A DNA stretch of 64,000 nucleotides from Chalara sp. BL73 (lineage: Eukaryota > Ascomycota > Leotiomycetes > Helotiales): the NCBI GenBank assembly GCA_918026815.1, contig CAKJVC010000168.1, positions 281,265 to 345,264 on the forward strand, read 5' to 3'. Shown here piece after piece: positions 23,159-36,241 of the stretch (position 1 is the stretch's first letter; the number at the start of each line of letters is the position of its first letter). The notes beneath the pieces were generated by a model that searched no databases, was not told the DNA's origin, and was given only the letters and a program-made list of their open reading frames with translations. Position numbers and translations under genes: made by a program.

Positions 23159-23743
23159 GGCGCTATGGGCGTACTGATGGACGGCAAAGAGAGAATAGTC
23201 GTCGCTCAGGTGAACTATGTTAGGTTTTGACGCAAATGGTGACTAACACGCTGGGAGCTGCCATTGAAAGCAGGAGGGAGGAGTAATGTGTTGAACAATA
23301 CTAGAGCTTTAATGTTGTACAGTATTGCCAGTGACCATAGATGAGCAAGCTCTTGTGAGATCTGCGGGAGAAAGATTGCCTTCAAGTTGGAGTCGAAGTC
23401 ATTGGAGGAGTTATGGAGATTTGATATGTATCCTAGATAGCTGGCGAGGCACAAATGAGGTGACACTGATCGCTACAGGGATCATCATTGGGAGTTTGTC
23501 CTTACAGCATCTACATAATTCATTACCTAAGCTGAGGCGCACTCGACGTCATCCCTACCTAGCTGAAGACAACAAACAAGGCCCAAAACTATATGTCCAG
23601 CTACCTCATCTTGCTTTTAAGGTCAAATTGTTTTTGTTTATTAATTTGACCTCAAGAAGTTCTTCATACTCAAGTTCTAAACGGTTTCTCTTTCCCCGGA
23701 TACAGAGTTGAAGTCTATTATCTACCTGTTTGAATTTGCAGCA
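23159..23743. other. Divergent promoter region, phosphoesterase and anoctamin genes
   Basis: A 585-bp region between divergently transcribed genes. One ORF crosses it but shows no family resemblance and is taken as chance. Confidence 0.55.
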
Positions 23744-26247
23744 ATGGCTGTTCCGCCCAAAAAGAACACTGGTGCCCTACACACCAATTTTGAGTATTTT
23801 GTGTTCATCCCCGTTCTGATCATCCAGATCTAATCACCGTTAGTGTTGATTATGTGATTGATTACCGATTTGCTACCACTGGTAAGAAGGTAGTACCGGC
23901 TTTACGTCCTCTTTCTAACGTGTTCCTTATAGAAAAATCAGAGGCAGAAAGCAAATTTGCAGAGCTTATTGGTGCTCTTAATGATGTCGGATTGTCGACT
24001 GAGGTGCGGAACAGTGACAACTGCGCAGTTTTGGTGTTTGTCAAGGTTGCATCCAACACACACCTGAAAGCCGAAGTTTATCGATCACGAGTACAAGACT
24101 GGCTTTATGGGGTCCGAACCGCTGCTCCAGAGAAAGAATTAAATTCGAATTTAGATAATGAACTGATCACTGAAGCTGAGCGACTTCGGCTAGTCTATTT
24201 ACTGATTACCAAGCCAAGAAATGAGGGCGGTGCTGGGATCACTCCAAAAAGCGGAGCTTGGGAAGCCGTAGAATCCATCTTTGCCCTCCACGACCATACT
24301 TTCAACAAGGCTTGGATTAAGGACTTAACATCAAAAACATTCCTTGACACCAAGGACTTGACAGAGATTAGAAACAGATTTGGAGAGAAAATTGCCTTCT
24401 ACTTCTCATTTCTACAATCCTACTTCTTGGCTCTCACGTTCCCGGCTGTTTTTGGTTTCTCATCATGGGTCTTGCTTGGGTCATACTCACCATTTTATGC
24501 CATAGTGAATGCATTATGGTGTGTTGGATTCACTGAATACTGGAAGAAACAAGAGATGGACCTAGCTGTTCAGTGGGGAGTTCGTGGTGTCTCCAAGATT
24601 CAACGAAAACGAGCAGCTTTCCGGCACGAGAGTGAAATAAAGGATCCGGTGACTGGAGAAGAAGTAAAAATTTACTCTCCATTCAAAAGACTGTCCCGGC
24701 AGTTATTGCAAGTGCCATTCGCTATTGCTGCTGCAGCTATTCTTGGTAGCCTCATCGCAACATGTTTCGGCATAGAGATATTTATATCTGAGGTATATGA
24801 CGGACCATTCAAAAGTTACCTAGTAAGCCAGCATATCCTAAAACCCACGTTAATTTAACAGCTTCAGACATTCCTACCCACGATCATTCTGACCACAGTC
24901 ATGCCAACTCTATCCACCCTCTTGACTGGATTTGCGGCCAGATTGACTGACCTCGAAAATTACGAGACCAGCGATGGTAATTCTTCGGCCTCGTATATCT
25001 ACATCCCTCGCTAATGGGCTATAGCACACGAAGCAGCAATGGTTCAGAAGATCTTTGTGTTAAACTTCATTACCTCGTATCTCCCAATTTTCCTCACAGC
25101 ATTTGTCTACGTGCCGTTTGCGCAAATAATCGTCCCTCACCTTGATATTTTCCAGCTCACAGTCAAGCCCTTTGCCGAAGATGAGAAGCAAATGACAGCG
25201 CCAAAGGTTGACTTTCAGATTAATCCGGACAGGCTGATGAAGCAGGTTATCTACTTTACAGTTACCGCACAAATCGTGAATTTTGCCCTTGAGATCATCG
25301 TTCCATATGTGAAGCGTACGATCTTCAGGAAGGTAAAGCAAGTCAAAGCTAGCCAAGCAGCAAAACGTGGCGGTGGTGATATCATTTCTACTGCTGATGA
25401 TGATCCAGAAGAAGCCGAATTTCTAGCAAGAGTCAGATCTGAAGCAGAACTTGGAGTGTATGATGTTACTTCCGATTTCAGAGAGATGATTGTTCAGTTT
25501 GGATACTTGTCTCTATTTTCCGTGGTGTGGCCCCTGACAGCTTGTTCCTTCTTGATTAACAACTGGATCGAACTGCGTGGTGATGCATTGAAGATTGCTA
25601 TAGAAAGTCAACGTCCTGTTCCGTGGAGGGCTGACTCTATCGGGCCCTGGCTTGATGCTCTGGGGTTTCTGGCTTGGCTCGGGAGCTTGACTAGCGCAGC
25701 GTTGGTATTTTTGTTTAATGGCGACCATTTGGGACCTGGAGGACATCCTTCAGATATCAAGGCTTGGGGGCTGCTACTAACAATGTTCTTCGCTGAGCAT
25801 ATCTACCTCGCGGTTCAACTTGGAGTCAGGAAAGTTCTAAGTAAGGTTGACAAACCAGGAATGCAAAAAGAAAGAGCCGAACGCTTCCTTGTCCGAAAGT
25901 GAGATTGCTCCTTGGGATTTGATTGTCATGGTGATGCTGAATTTCATAGGCAATACATCGAGAAGATCAAAGGGCAGGAAGAAGCCGAAAAAGCTGTAAG
26001 TAGTGGAATTGACCAAGGAGAAAATATCAGTAGAAGCACCCTGGAGGATGAAGCACGGGAATCAACCCTTGGTGGCCATGGCACGCCTTCAGAGCGATTC
26101 TGGCAGCGACAACGAGGTCAGGCAGAGACAATCGCGATCGGTCGTCAGTATATTTCTAAGGTTTGGCGATTGCTTCCAGGAAGTTTGCGAATGAGGCTAA
26201 CAATTCAAAGGGCGCCCCTAGTGAAACGAAGAAAGATAAATGAATGA
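23744..26247 (+). CDS. Anoctamin/TMEM16-family protein, Ist2-like
   Basis: Five exons: 23744-23793, 23844-24822, 24862-24976, 25025-25898 and 25950-26247, total 771 aa. The N-terminal cytosolic domain (VDYVIDYRFATTGKK and on) is followed by about eight hydrophobic segments from residue about 190 to 640. These include FYFSFLQSYFLALTFPAVFGF, AIAAAAILGSLIATCFG and a conserved REMIVQFGYLSLFSVVWPL. That last segment, with RLTDLENYETSD before it, is characteristic of anoctamins. In yeast, Ist2 tethers cortical ER to the plasma membrane through its tail. Here the tail (residues about 680-771) is polar with basic patches. Introns are 37-51 bp. The family call is strong; the tethering role is inferred. 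Confidence 0.92.
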
Positions 26248-27546
26248 TGTGAATGAGGATCAGCCCAAAGTAAGGATTAGGCTGGTGTTTGAGATTTCTG
26301 AATAAGACAAAATATAAGGCGTGGAAATAGGCCATGGCAAGGAGCAATCAAGCAATGAAATCAATGAAACTAAGTAATTGCCTTCTTTTATCTGGGTCTT
26401 CAAGCCAACCCATTGAGTTCTGTCACCAGCCCTAGGGAAAGGTTTCCAAGTCTTAACGAGATAAAGGAGGCTACTTGCTTGGATAGAACGGTTAAGATCT
26501 TGGTCTGCCCGAGCTTGTTTGTATATTGGGTAATGAGCAGTGTTAGTGCCATCATTTTTCAGCACCAGTTTGAATGAATTCAACTCAATTCTACCAGCGT
26601 GATAGCGGGCAAATACATAGTCATCGCCCTAACCAACAACTTTACAGTTGAATTTTATGGGTTGTATGCCCATGCCACAGTTAGGATCTGGCCCCCAACT
26701 GCACTAGCGTCCAACGTAGATCACCAGTTGTAGTCCCTGAATGTGTTTTGTCGCATGCCGCAGTTTATGAGGCTGTTAAGAGTGTGTCCCCACACTGTCA
26801 TCAACCACGATTCCTTTGTTGCGTTTTATGAGTGTCCGTATTGATATGAGATTTGCATGCCTACCTATATGAGGTTAGTTCCATTTCGTTGAAAGTCTCA
26901 GTTTGGTTGGCCGAAACCTGTTCGTAAGCAAGTTCAAGGCCCATTTGTCTCCGCCCTGCCCTCGCTAGCAATGAAACGGTAAGAATATCCACGCAATCTA
27001 CGGCTAAAGCGAATGGTAGAGATGACAAAAGAAAGAAAGAAAAGGGCTGATCTAGAACGAATGATTAGGTCATTCAATAATAGTTAGTAGGTAGGTAAAC
27101 TTAAGAGTGACAGGCGTTCATATGTTTCCAATTTATCTAATGCCAAGAAGGTCTAGTTTATCATAGGCCTAACCCCCCTTGTAGTTAAGGCACGTGATCG
27201 CGTGATCGGACCTTACTCGTACCTCGATGCTAAAATTATGAGTCTTCCCGTCGTCGTTGTTGTTATTGTACAAACCAAAACGAAGGTTGCATCATGTCCC
27301 TCTCCTAGGTCTTGCTAGACCATATCATACCATACTACGCTGATTGTGTCGATTTGCATCGCATCATCATCTCGCCGCGTATAATATTGGCAGCTGGGAG
27401 GAAGAAATGCATGTTTATAGAGGATTGGCGTTCTTAGAGGAGCTCTGGTCACTGCCATCCATGGGGCCTGCTAACAAGACGTGCCTGACTGTAATATATT
27501 GAGCACACGCATCAATTGCAGTATCATTAGAGCAGATGCTTTAAAT
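26248..27546. other. Intergenic, no gene seen
   Basis: 1.3 kb between the anoctamin 3' end and the transcription factor. It is presumed to hold the promoter and 5' UTR of the latter. No convincing ORF or repeat was found. Confidence 0.6.
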
Positions 27547-30410
27547 ATGTCTGCCGATTCCACCCCGAGCACATCAAAGCTTCCAAGACGCAGGAATGGC
27601 AAGGAGCAAGCCTGTGAGCCTTGTCGCAAGGCAAAGATGAGGTCAGTCAGCCCCTCGGTACCACGTCCACAACTTCAAAATGTCTCACAAGCTGTCTACT
27701 CCTAAGACTTCTCAGTCTCTCGCAAGGTTCAGCGCATTGGCAATTTATTTCTCGGGAGTCGATAGCTCTAGAGGCGACGTTTTAACCCTAAGCTGTTCTT
27801 CGGATAGGTAGACTAACTCCTATGTCATTGCTCCAGATGCGATCATACTATTCCGATCTGTCAAAATTGTCGTCGGCGAAACATAGCCGATCGATGTATT
27901 TATGTTGATTCTCCTCAAACACGCCCCAAGCCTCAGCGGTTCGGGCCATCTCTTTCAAGTTCGAAGGGTCTGAGCCCTGTTCAGATCAATGCCTATGCAC
28001 AGACTGCAAGACTCTCTGCCGTCCAGCCAGAGGCTGAGGGAAGCTCACTCTCTCAAGAGGAGGAAATGGAAGAGGAAGCGTCTATGTTTAAGCCTTCGGC
28101 CGGATTTTATGGTCCAACTTCCTTCTCAGCTGTCTTTCAGGATCACGAAAGTGATCTTGACCCCCAGAAAGATACTCTTCATGGCCTAACTCCCACGTTG
28201 GCCGAGAATGAAGAGCAGGTCTCCGCACGCACAACCTTAGGCATCAAATTACTCAACCTACTGCCCAATCAGGCGACCTGCGACCGCCTCATGGAGCTGT
28301 ATGCTTCTAAGGGTACAGATAAAGGCTTTCATAAGCCGACCGTAATTTACTGTATGGCTAGTCTTTGGTCAACGTTTGGGCAAGTCTTACGTCATCCTAG
28401 AAAATCTAAAGATTTAAGGGAGGTTGCACAACTATTTAGTCGCAATACGATGTCTGTGCTGCGAGATACGGATGATCCGGATGTGTGGCTTTCTCAACTA
28501 GCTGGACGGAACCTGCGCTGGGAAATGAGTATGATCTTTTTTCAATGCTACTTTGTCGACTTTAGTAGAAGGAGCTGGGAGTTTGGGAGCTGTCTCAGGA
28601 GCCTTCCTTTATTGCTTTTGGGTTTCTGGAACAGCTGAATTCTGGAGCTCCTACTAAATATGGTAATATCATAGCGCTGATTCGTCACAGTGGGCATAAT
28701 TCTGTCAAATCTCGGTTTTGTATTATTGGCTCTGCCAGAAGAAGACCAGTTTTGGTCTACTCAATCCGGCCGCAGGATGCATCGAAGAGATTTTGCACTG
28801 GAGATGAAAGAGTGCGCCGATGGTTGCGTGAGTCTAGTGGTGGAGAAATCGTACATGAGGGTGCATAGATACTGACCCTTATGTGCAGGTGAAATTGAGT
28901 AATCAGATGGAGAACATTAACATTTTAATGGTCAGCTTACTATTCAAAAGAACCATCCTGGAAAGCCAATGTACAGGGGACACGAGTAAGTCCACTACCT
29001 GATTGTTTTTTATGTAACGGGCTTCCTAACATATGCCCAGGTTTAATGTTATGGCGAGCCCATGGAGACCTCAATAATGCCGCAACTGGCTTAGGCATCC
29101 ACCGGGACAGAGAAAGCAATACAATCCCTACTATTTCGACAGAAATGAGACGGCGGACATGGTCTATAGTGTTCAGTATAGACAAAACTCTCTCAGCTTT
29201 CACTGGAAGACCGCCAGGCTTGAGTCATCGATACAACCTAGCACCGTTACCGTTAGATTTGAGCGATGAAATTCTTCTGGCTCCTCAAGAAGAGAGACTT
29301 CATGCCATAGCGATGCTTGACAAGGATGGTTGGAGTACCACTGGCGAAATTAGCGCGGCTACTAGTACAAGAGCTGTGATGATTCATTCCTTGGTTTTGA
29401 GCGAGGTTCTTGAGGTGTCTCTGGGAGCGGAATCGCAATACTCTCATGAACGATTAATGTTAGTAATCAACTCCAAGATCTTGATATAGATACTTATGCA
29501 AAACAGAGAACTGAAAAAGAGAAATGATCAAGCACATCAATATTTCCCTCGATGGCTGCGCTTTACCAACGAAGTTCCAAATTCCAACACGCTACAGTGG
29601 CTGCGGTTCACTCTGAGGTTACGTTATTTACATTGCGGATTGCTTTTAGAACAACTACTAGTTCGACGGGCGCAAGCTGATCAACAGCATATGCTAGATA
29701 TAGCGAGGGAGATGCTAGAGTTAACTGTAAGGTTACAAATTGCGCTGAGAGCAAGAATAAAAGCTGATTTGTTGACGATATCAAGGTATACATGTGGATT
29801 GAAAGGGATCGATTTATTGAGAGACAGTATGATTATGACTGGATGATAATGTGCTACGGTGTACCTTCTAGCGGTGTCATCTGTGTTGAGCTCCTTAAAC
29901 AAACAAAGCAGCCTCGATCTAGTCATTCGCGGCTACCTCGATCAGAGGTCATCCAGAATCTCAGTATGCTAGTTGGATTCCTCGACTGGGTAAGCCCTAC
30001 CATATCGCAAGCAAAGTCCCCTATTCCATTTATCGCATAAGTATGTCAAGAGCGAAGCGGGTTAATTCCTTAGAGGATATTCATATTCTGGCATTTTTCT
30101 TGAGCAGTTGGAAGTCAAAACTCCTAGGGGTAGTGCTGACTTGAGAATGTCGTAATAGGTCCGTCCCACAGCTGCAAACCGCGATCTCTGTGGGCGCATG
30201 AGCACTCTCATAAAGCGCATATTAGACCGAGTCCTAGATCCTCCTCCATCATTAGATAATAACGAGATGGAAGTCCGTCATTCTGAGCCAGCCCAAATTG
30301 AGGTTCCTCTACTAGAAGGCAGTGATTTCGACTGGTTCAATACTGTGGACTGGACAAAAGGTCCATTCATGGACTTTGGACCAGATGGCTTTCACAACTA
30401 CTCCTCATAA
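27547..30410 (+). CDS. Zn2Cys6 fungal transcription factor
   Basis: Eight exons: 27547-27641, 27837-28528, 28691-28827, 28889-28985, 29041-29458, 29507-29785, 29824-29989 and 30159-30410, total 711 aa. The zinc cluster is split by intron 1: ACEPCRKAKMR, then CDHTIPICQNCRRRN and DRC, giving six cysteines spaced C2C6C6C2C8C. A middle fungal_trans homology region follows. It includes SLMLWRAHGDLNNAATGLGI, HRDRESNTIP and RRRTWSIVFSIDKTLSAFTGRP, the classic RRxxWW-like helix and GRP motif. The C-terminus is acidic (LEGSDFDWFNTVDW), a plausible activation region. Targets are unknown and no co-regulated cluster is adjacent. The joins at 29459-29506 and 29786-29823 use weak consensus and are the least certain. 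Confidence 0.88.
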
Positions 30411-31591
30411 GTGGATGGTGAAGTATGAAAAGGCAGCAATTACATAGGTATTTTCCACGGCCACCTGGATTGCAAGGCCAGAGTAAAATATAAGACAGCA
30501 AAAGGAAAGGGATAAACTGCCCACACCTTTTTCCTGCAGCCTCTATTATGATAGGTCGCCATAAATCGCGCAGCTATGTCAGCGTGTTTGAGCGGGGGCA
30601 GATCCTTTTAGAGAACGGAAACATGTTCAAGCCAGAAAAGCAGGGACTTCGTGAGGCTGACAACGAAAGTTGCTGCACGTTTGAGTGGGCTGATGCAACT
30701 TTTGCTCCAATGTTTCTAGACAAATTATTCATCTCCAAGATTATATACTCGTGTGCTCTCCCTGTTGAAGGGGGTTACTTTTTCCAAAGGCTAGATAGGA
30801 TTGTAGTAGAAGGATATTGGTTGGTTCCCAACTAGGTGGTTGAGCATGGTGAGCCTGTCGCTTTCCATGGACATGCTTTCGAGGTGGCAGCAATGAATGG
30901 GGCCTCCTTCAACAAACTAACGGAAAGGTGAGGTTCGGATGAGGACGATCAAAGCCTCAATCGTGGCGCGGGTGAGAACCCTTGATTCGCTCCAGGACCG
31001 CAATGAGGCTTGCACAGCCAGTAGGCAGGTGCTAGTTCGCATATCTAGCACATATATTGACACGCTGGAAACCCACCCCAGATGCACCCCCAGCACAATT
31101 TACCGATCTCACAAGATGCATACGTCGCAAGGCAGAAGCCATCATTATTGACCAAAACGCTGTGTAGCAAGCATGGGGCGGACTAAATACCTAGGGAGAT
31201 AGATTAATGCATGGGAATATTCAGCAAAGAGGGTGGTGAAGGGGTGCCGGTGCCGTGCAGTGCAGTGCAGCGCCACTACCACTCCTCTACTGTATTCTCT
31301 TCTGGCTTCGTCTCGACCACCCAGTCATACTTCCTTCTTCCTTTCTCTCCCTCTCACCCTCACTCACTCTCAAAGCATCTCTTGTGCTCCTCCTGTCACA
31401 TCGAGCTACAGCTCTTCTTGCAAATCCGTGCTTACATTTAATTTTGTGTTGACTCTCTTCTCTACTTGCCAATCCCCGCACAGACTTGGCCTGTGTATCT
31501 GTCCGCGGGTTTGATTTTCGGGAGAAGCTCGGGTACAACATTAGTAGGCTTGTCGGCCGAGAATTGGGCTTTGCCCCTTCCCCTCCAGAGG
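30411..31591. other. Intergenic, one weak ORF
   Basis: It contains a 95-aa ORF on the plus strand (30548-30835, starting MIGRHKSRSYVS) with no family I recognise. A pyrimidine-rich stretch around 31270-31420 looks like the promoter/5' leader of the SH3 gene. A (TGCAG)n-like short repeat lies at 31254-31270. Confidence 0.4.
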
Positions 31592-34261
31592 ATGACCGAC
31601 TACATCACTCCTATGAAGGGCATCGTCAAGGCTTTGGAGACAGGAACGAAGTTAGCGAAAAGAGTCTCCAGATCCACTGCTTCAAATTCTGAATTGCGCG
31701 CGTCAACAATCCTCGAATCTGCAAGGACTTTACAGGAATCTTTGGCGGAGTCAGCGAAGGATATCAGCGATGCCTACGCACAAGTGCTTGGTTCGTGCGG
31801 GGATCGCTTTGCGCTTGAGCTTACTGAAGACCGTATGTATGCCATGACTTGTAGCATTGTTTCGCAATACACATCTCTGACTCGACTATGTAGAAGCAAT
31901 TCAGCAGAAATTTAAGGACTTACGAATTGATCTGATTGATCATATAAATGAGTGTCAAGACTATGACGACGATGACTTGGGATCGTTCAATAGAGCTGCC
32001 TTTACAGCTTTAGAACAGCGATCGCATGAATGCGCCATAGTGTGCCTAGAGATATTTAACCGTGTACGAGATCGATTGCTACAAGATAACCTTCAAAACT
32101 TCAAGCTCGACAAGACGGAAGCAAGGGATGATGAATCACAGCCCAGCCATATAAGGCAATTAAGCCTCACCAGGAAACCTGTTCCATTTTCGGGACCATC
32201 TAGGCAAAACATTTCTGCAGCCCCACCCGAGGTCAACCAGTCAGTCCTCTCCGCTGGTCCTCCTTCATTTGAACCCGTAAAGCCGCCCAGTGCATGGATA
32301 ATTGAAAGTCCAACGCATTCGGCACTCGGGTCGCCAGCGAGCTCGTCTCTAGGCACATCTCCACGGCGAGGTTCCCGTGACATCTCTCCATCTTCGAGAC
32401 CAGATGGTCTTATATCGAGAGAAATCAGACACCAAAGAGAGGTTGTTAAATTTCGTGTTGCGGCAAATGAGGAATTTTTGGAAAAAAGACGACAGTCTCG
32501 TCTTCTTTTCCAAAATGAGCTGCGCATGTCTATCTCATCGATCGACGAGCACCGAGCCAGTGACATATTTAGTGAAGTTTCTGTCGTATCTCCTCTATAC
32601 GACGGTTCTAGATCGCCTGTGAGTCCGATCAATGGCTATGAATCCAGAGCTAGTGGCAGCGGCTACGAAATTCTTATGGAACGGGAAAGGAGCCAGGGCC
32701 ATGCGTCACAAACTTCGGCAGGTTCGAGAGGTTCGAGGACAAGCTTCATGATCCAAGATCACCTTCATAGATCGGACAGTCAAGCTAGTCAGGAATCAAT
32801 CTTCGGACCTCGTTCCCCTCCGTTGAGCCCTCCTTTAAGTACGCATAGGACATCTGCTACAGGAAATATAGCTACGACCTTGCGATTGCCAGGCTTTGGG
32901 AAGGGAGTAGAGCCTGGTATTGAGGTCGTGGGTAGGATCAATCATGATAGCGGTCTTATATTGGCCAACGAAGACCAACATACTGGCCAACCTACTTCAA
33001 CAGCCTCTACAAAGTCCGCCGACCATCCAATGCGGCATGATAGCTCATTTTATAGATTTGGAGGTTTCTGTGAAGGTGCAAAACAGATTCTGAGAGGAGA
33101 AGCCGGGTTCAAGCCTGTCAGCCGACCCTTAGGCCACTACAGTTCTGTACAACATGCGAAGTGCCTAAAATGCTCCTATGAGATTGACTGGGAAAGGCTT
33201 GTAAAAGACAATAGACCTGATTGTGAGTATGGTCTCTACTGGTGAGATTTATTCTGACATAAACATTAGCAACGGGAGTACATGACAACCATGGAATACG
33301 GTGGCGTGAAAAGTTCTTATCAAAAAGCCATGCCAAAAGCAGCTCTATGGACGAGCCAATGTTCGCTTGCATATTTTGTGTCGAGGAACGTAGGACAGTG
33401 GAGGAACATGATGCTACAATCTTTTTTTCTACTGACTCTCTATTCCGACATCTCGCCAAACACTCGCAGCCTCTCCCAAATATCGCTGGAATCACGATAC
33501 TCTATGGCCCTCAACTGCCCCATATAATTTATCATGACTATGACATTCACTTCACCACATCGGAAAGTAGGGCCATGCCATACAGCATTGATAAGATATC
33601 TTCGAGGGTAGCGAATCGTCCCTCGGCGCATGCAATAAAAACGCACTACTTCAAGGCAACAGACACAAAACACCACGATCCCGATGGTAACCCAACTTTA
33701 AACTTTGCAGCTGGTGCACGGATTATTGGAATCACTTTCCCCGATCGATTCAGTGGCCAATGGTGTGTCGGTTATCATGATGGAGATCGTGGGGCTTTCC
33801 CTGCGTCCGCGGTCACACTTGAGCTACCACTACGCGAGAATGACCTCATGAACGCGCAGAGTAGCTTGGTTGCCTATGCTAAGTGGGAGTTCAAACCAAA
33901 GGATGCAAAAGATGGAGGTTGGCTCAAGTTTTCGAAGGGAGAAAGGATCTCTACCATAGGATATGCTTATCAGGATCAATGGTGTTGGTCAGGTCAAACA
34001 AGCAAGGGGAAATGGGGGCTCTTCCCACGTTCATTTGTTCACAATCTGCAGGAGAACTCTCCACCAACAGATTCTGGCCCTCCAAGTAGGGGGTTGGGGT
34101 TGAGAATTGGAAGTATTCCCTTGGGGAAAAAAAAGAGTTCGAGACAGGAACGAAGTGGGAGCGTGGTTAGTTCTGGTAGTGGAGGGGGCAGCCTTCGTAG
34201 GGGACAACCAGGCTTGGAGCTTGTTAGCTCCTTGACGAGGAGTCCGAGCAGCTGGAGATAA
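31592..34261 (+). CDS. Double-SH3 protein with a Cys/His zinc module, fungal-specific
   Basis: Three exons, 31592-31832, 31894-33222 and 33270-34261, encode 853 aa. Residues about 1-160 are helical (MTDYITPMKGIVKALETGTK onward), resembling a coiled or BAR-like dimerisation region without clear family match. A Ser/Pro-rich disordered middle with many SP and RXXS sites follows. Then comes a Cys/His module with CLKC, CIFC and HLAKH, spaced like a zinc-binding fold. Two SH3 domains end the protein. The first spans HYFKATDTKHHDPDGNP to SGQWCVGYHDGDRGAFPAS; the second spans YAKWEFKPKDAKDGGWLKF to WWSG-like WCWSGQTSKGKWGLFPRSF. SH3 pairs usually bind proline motifs in actin, polarity or signalling scaffolds. 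The exact role is unknown. Confidence 0.87.
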
Positions 34262-36076
34262 ATTTTTAGATCGGCATTTGGTAGGCGATTTTCTCAAAAT
34301 TTCACAGCATGGGTCATTGTGTAATGAGCAAGGGGCTGATATCATCCAGATTTTATGGTGGGCGCGCATTGAATTGATGATTACGGTGTACAGGATAGCT
34401 ATGATACCCTTCCACTTTGTATCTCATATCAGGAATAAAATATTCAAAGTCAGAGATGAATCCAAGAGCCTATAGTACAGTGCTTTCGAGAGGGCTGTAA
34501 CTTCACGCAAGGCATCTAAGGAATATCTTGCGGAAGTATCCTTAATATAGGTACTATTCCTATTTCTATCATTATACAGAGGGTGTGCTACCCTGAAATC
34601 GATCCATCAGTGATGTAGTGATTAAATCAACCACAGAGAGCTGAAGTCCGGTCATGCGCGTTATTAGTATCTTGTGATTAAGCCTGCCTTTGGGGATCAA
34701 TCTATCTATAGCTGGGTCCCCGTCAAGATGCTATTCTTTATCATAGATTCGCTGTTAGCCATATACGCCTCCCCTTCTATGAGTTTTGCACAGTTTATTG
34801 ATCTGTAAAAGCCGCACCAAAATCAGTGTCTTGTATTTCGACACCTTGGAACTTGGGCATGATGGAGTGGCTCTGCCGTGCACTCAATAATTGAAGCAGT
34901 GCCATGGAATCTTAGCCCAGCATACATGTTAAGTCTATGTGGTTGGGTTAGCTTTGGGCATTGAGAAAAGTACCCAGCACAAACAGGTTCCGTAAGGCCT
35001 TGCCAGCTGTCAATGTATTATGGCGCCGGGCATGTGGATGACCGTTCCGGCCGTCTAGAAAGGCTAAACCGATTGATCGGTGGTACAAACACAGCCCTAT
35101 ACGGTTAACGGGACCTGACAGCTTGGGTCGCTGTTACACAGCAGGTGGGCAGCTTTTGGGGGTTTGTTCTGAAGGTCGTTCCGAATGCTTTGCTGATGTG
35201 TCGATGCTGCATCATCATGCATTGCGAATGGGAAGGGTGTGGACAGTTTGACTCAACTTTGACAATGGGTCCGTGTTGAAACCCTTGCCGCTTAGCATCA
35301 ATTGAAGGGCAATCTCACTAAGCAGAAAAAATGGCAAATCACAAATAAAGTACCTCCATGTTTTCCTGGTGTTTGCGCGAGCAAATTTGGTAGAGTCTAA
35401 GAAACACAGGGTATACACCACAAGAGCAGCCCAAATAAACTTTTCTTCCTCCGCATCCCATGCACACTGAACGCCTCTGCAAACAACGCAGTGGAAGTCT
35501 TACCACCCTAGGCCACATGCAACCGCAAAGGAAATTTAATGACAAACAGGAAAACCAAACTCCTCAATCACCAATGAGAGAGCGACAGGCAGGAGGCTAC
35601 CATGGCAAAGCAGGCCGAGAATCAGCAGCATCCCAGGCGGCAAAGCAAGCAAGCAAAGCATGAGTACAAGCTGAGCCGGTGACTCCGTGCTGTCAAAGAA
35701 ACAGAGAATTACCCATTATTCTCTGACTAAAATTGGGAACCAAGCTGTGAAGGGAGTATCGTAACGTCATATCGTGTAATGTTCGCACTGACAGATGAAG
35801 GAGAAGCGGGAAAGTCTTATTTTAGAGATGTCGTGGTCGTTGGATGAGGTTCGCAAAAGAAAAGTGAAGCTGCTTGGATGGGCCTTGCATGTGAAGCGCC
35901 TTGACGCAAGCCCATAGCAGATCTATCAGCTTCCGCGCTGCGGCGACAAGAGCGCGCAACAACATCCTATCTTCCCATGCAACATTAGTTGTTGTCCACT
36001 GCCAGACAAACCAGGTCCGGCTGATCTTCTCAGCCATAGAACTTACTCATCCAACCTGAAAGGCATCATCGCGATT
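34262..36076. other. Intergenic, left part of gene desert
   Basis: Short ORFs only, none with recognisable domains, including two 68-aa minus-strand frames near 35215-35545 and a 71-aa minus frame at 35822-36037. No transposon ends were recognised. Confidence 0.5.
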
Positions 36077-36241
36077 TTAGACCTTGTTGGTGCAAGGCCG
36101 GCAAGTCTTCAACTTGCAGTACTTGCATTCGAAAATGTACCAGTGGGGCCCAGAATGGCACATTGAGCACATCCATTGAATGAGGGTAGACTCAGACTTG
36201 AGTAGGTTGAAAGAGTGGTGGCAGTAGCTTGGGACGGCCAT
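36077..36241 (-). CDS. 54-aa cysteine-rich small protein (putative zinc-binding)
   Basis: A short intronless ORF runs from an ATG at 36241 to TAA at 36077. The protein begins MAVPSYCHHSFNLLKS, then has CSMC, SGPHWYIFECKYCK and KTCRPC. The pairs CxxC, CxxC and CxxC are evenly spaced, with aromatic residues between (HWYIF), as in small zinc ribbons or knuckles; a CHH lies near the start. The pattern is too regular to be chance in non-coding DNA, and I have the impression that similar short proteins occur in other fungi, but I cannot name the family. It is the only credible coding sequence in more than 8 kb. A further exon downstream cannot be excluded. Confidence 0.55.
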   Translation of the reverse strand: MAVPSYCHHSFNLLKSESTLIQWMCSMCHSGPHWYIFECKYCKLKTCRPCTNKV

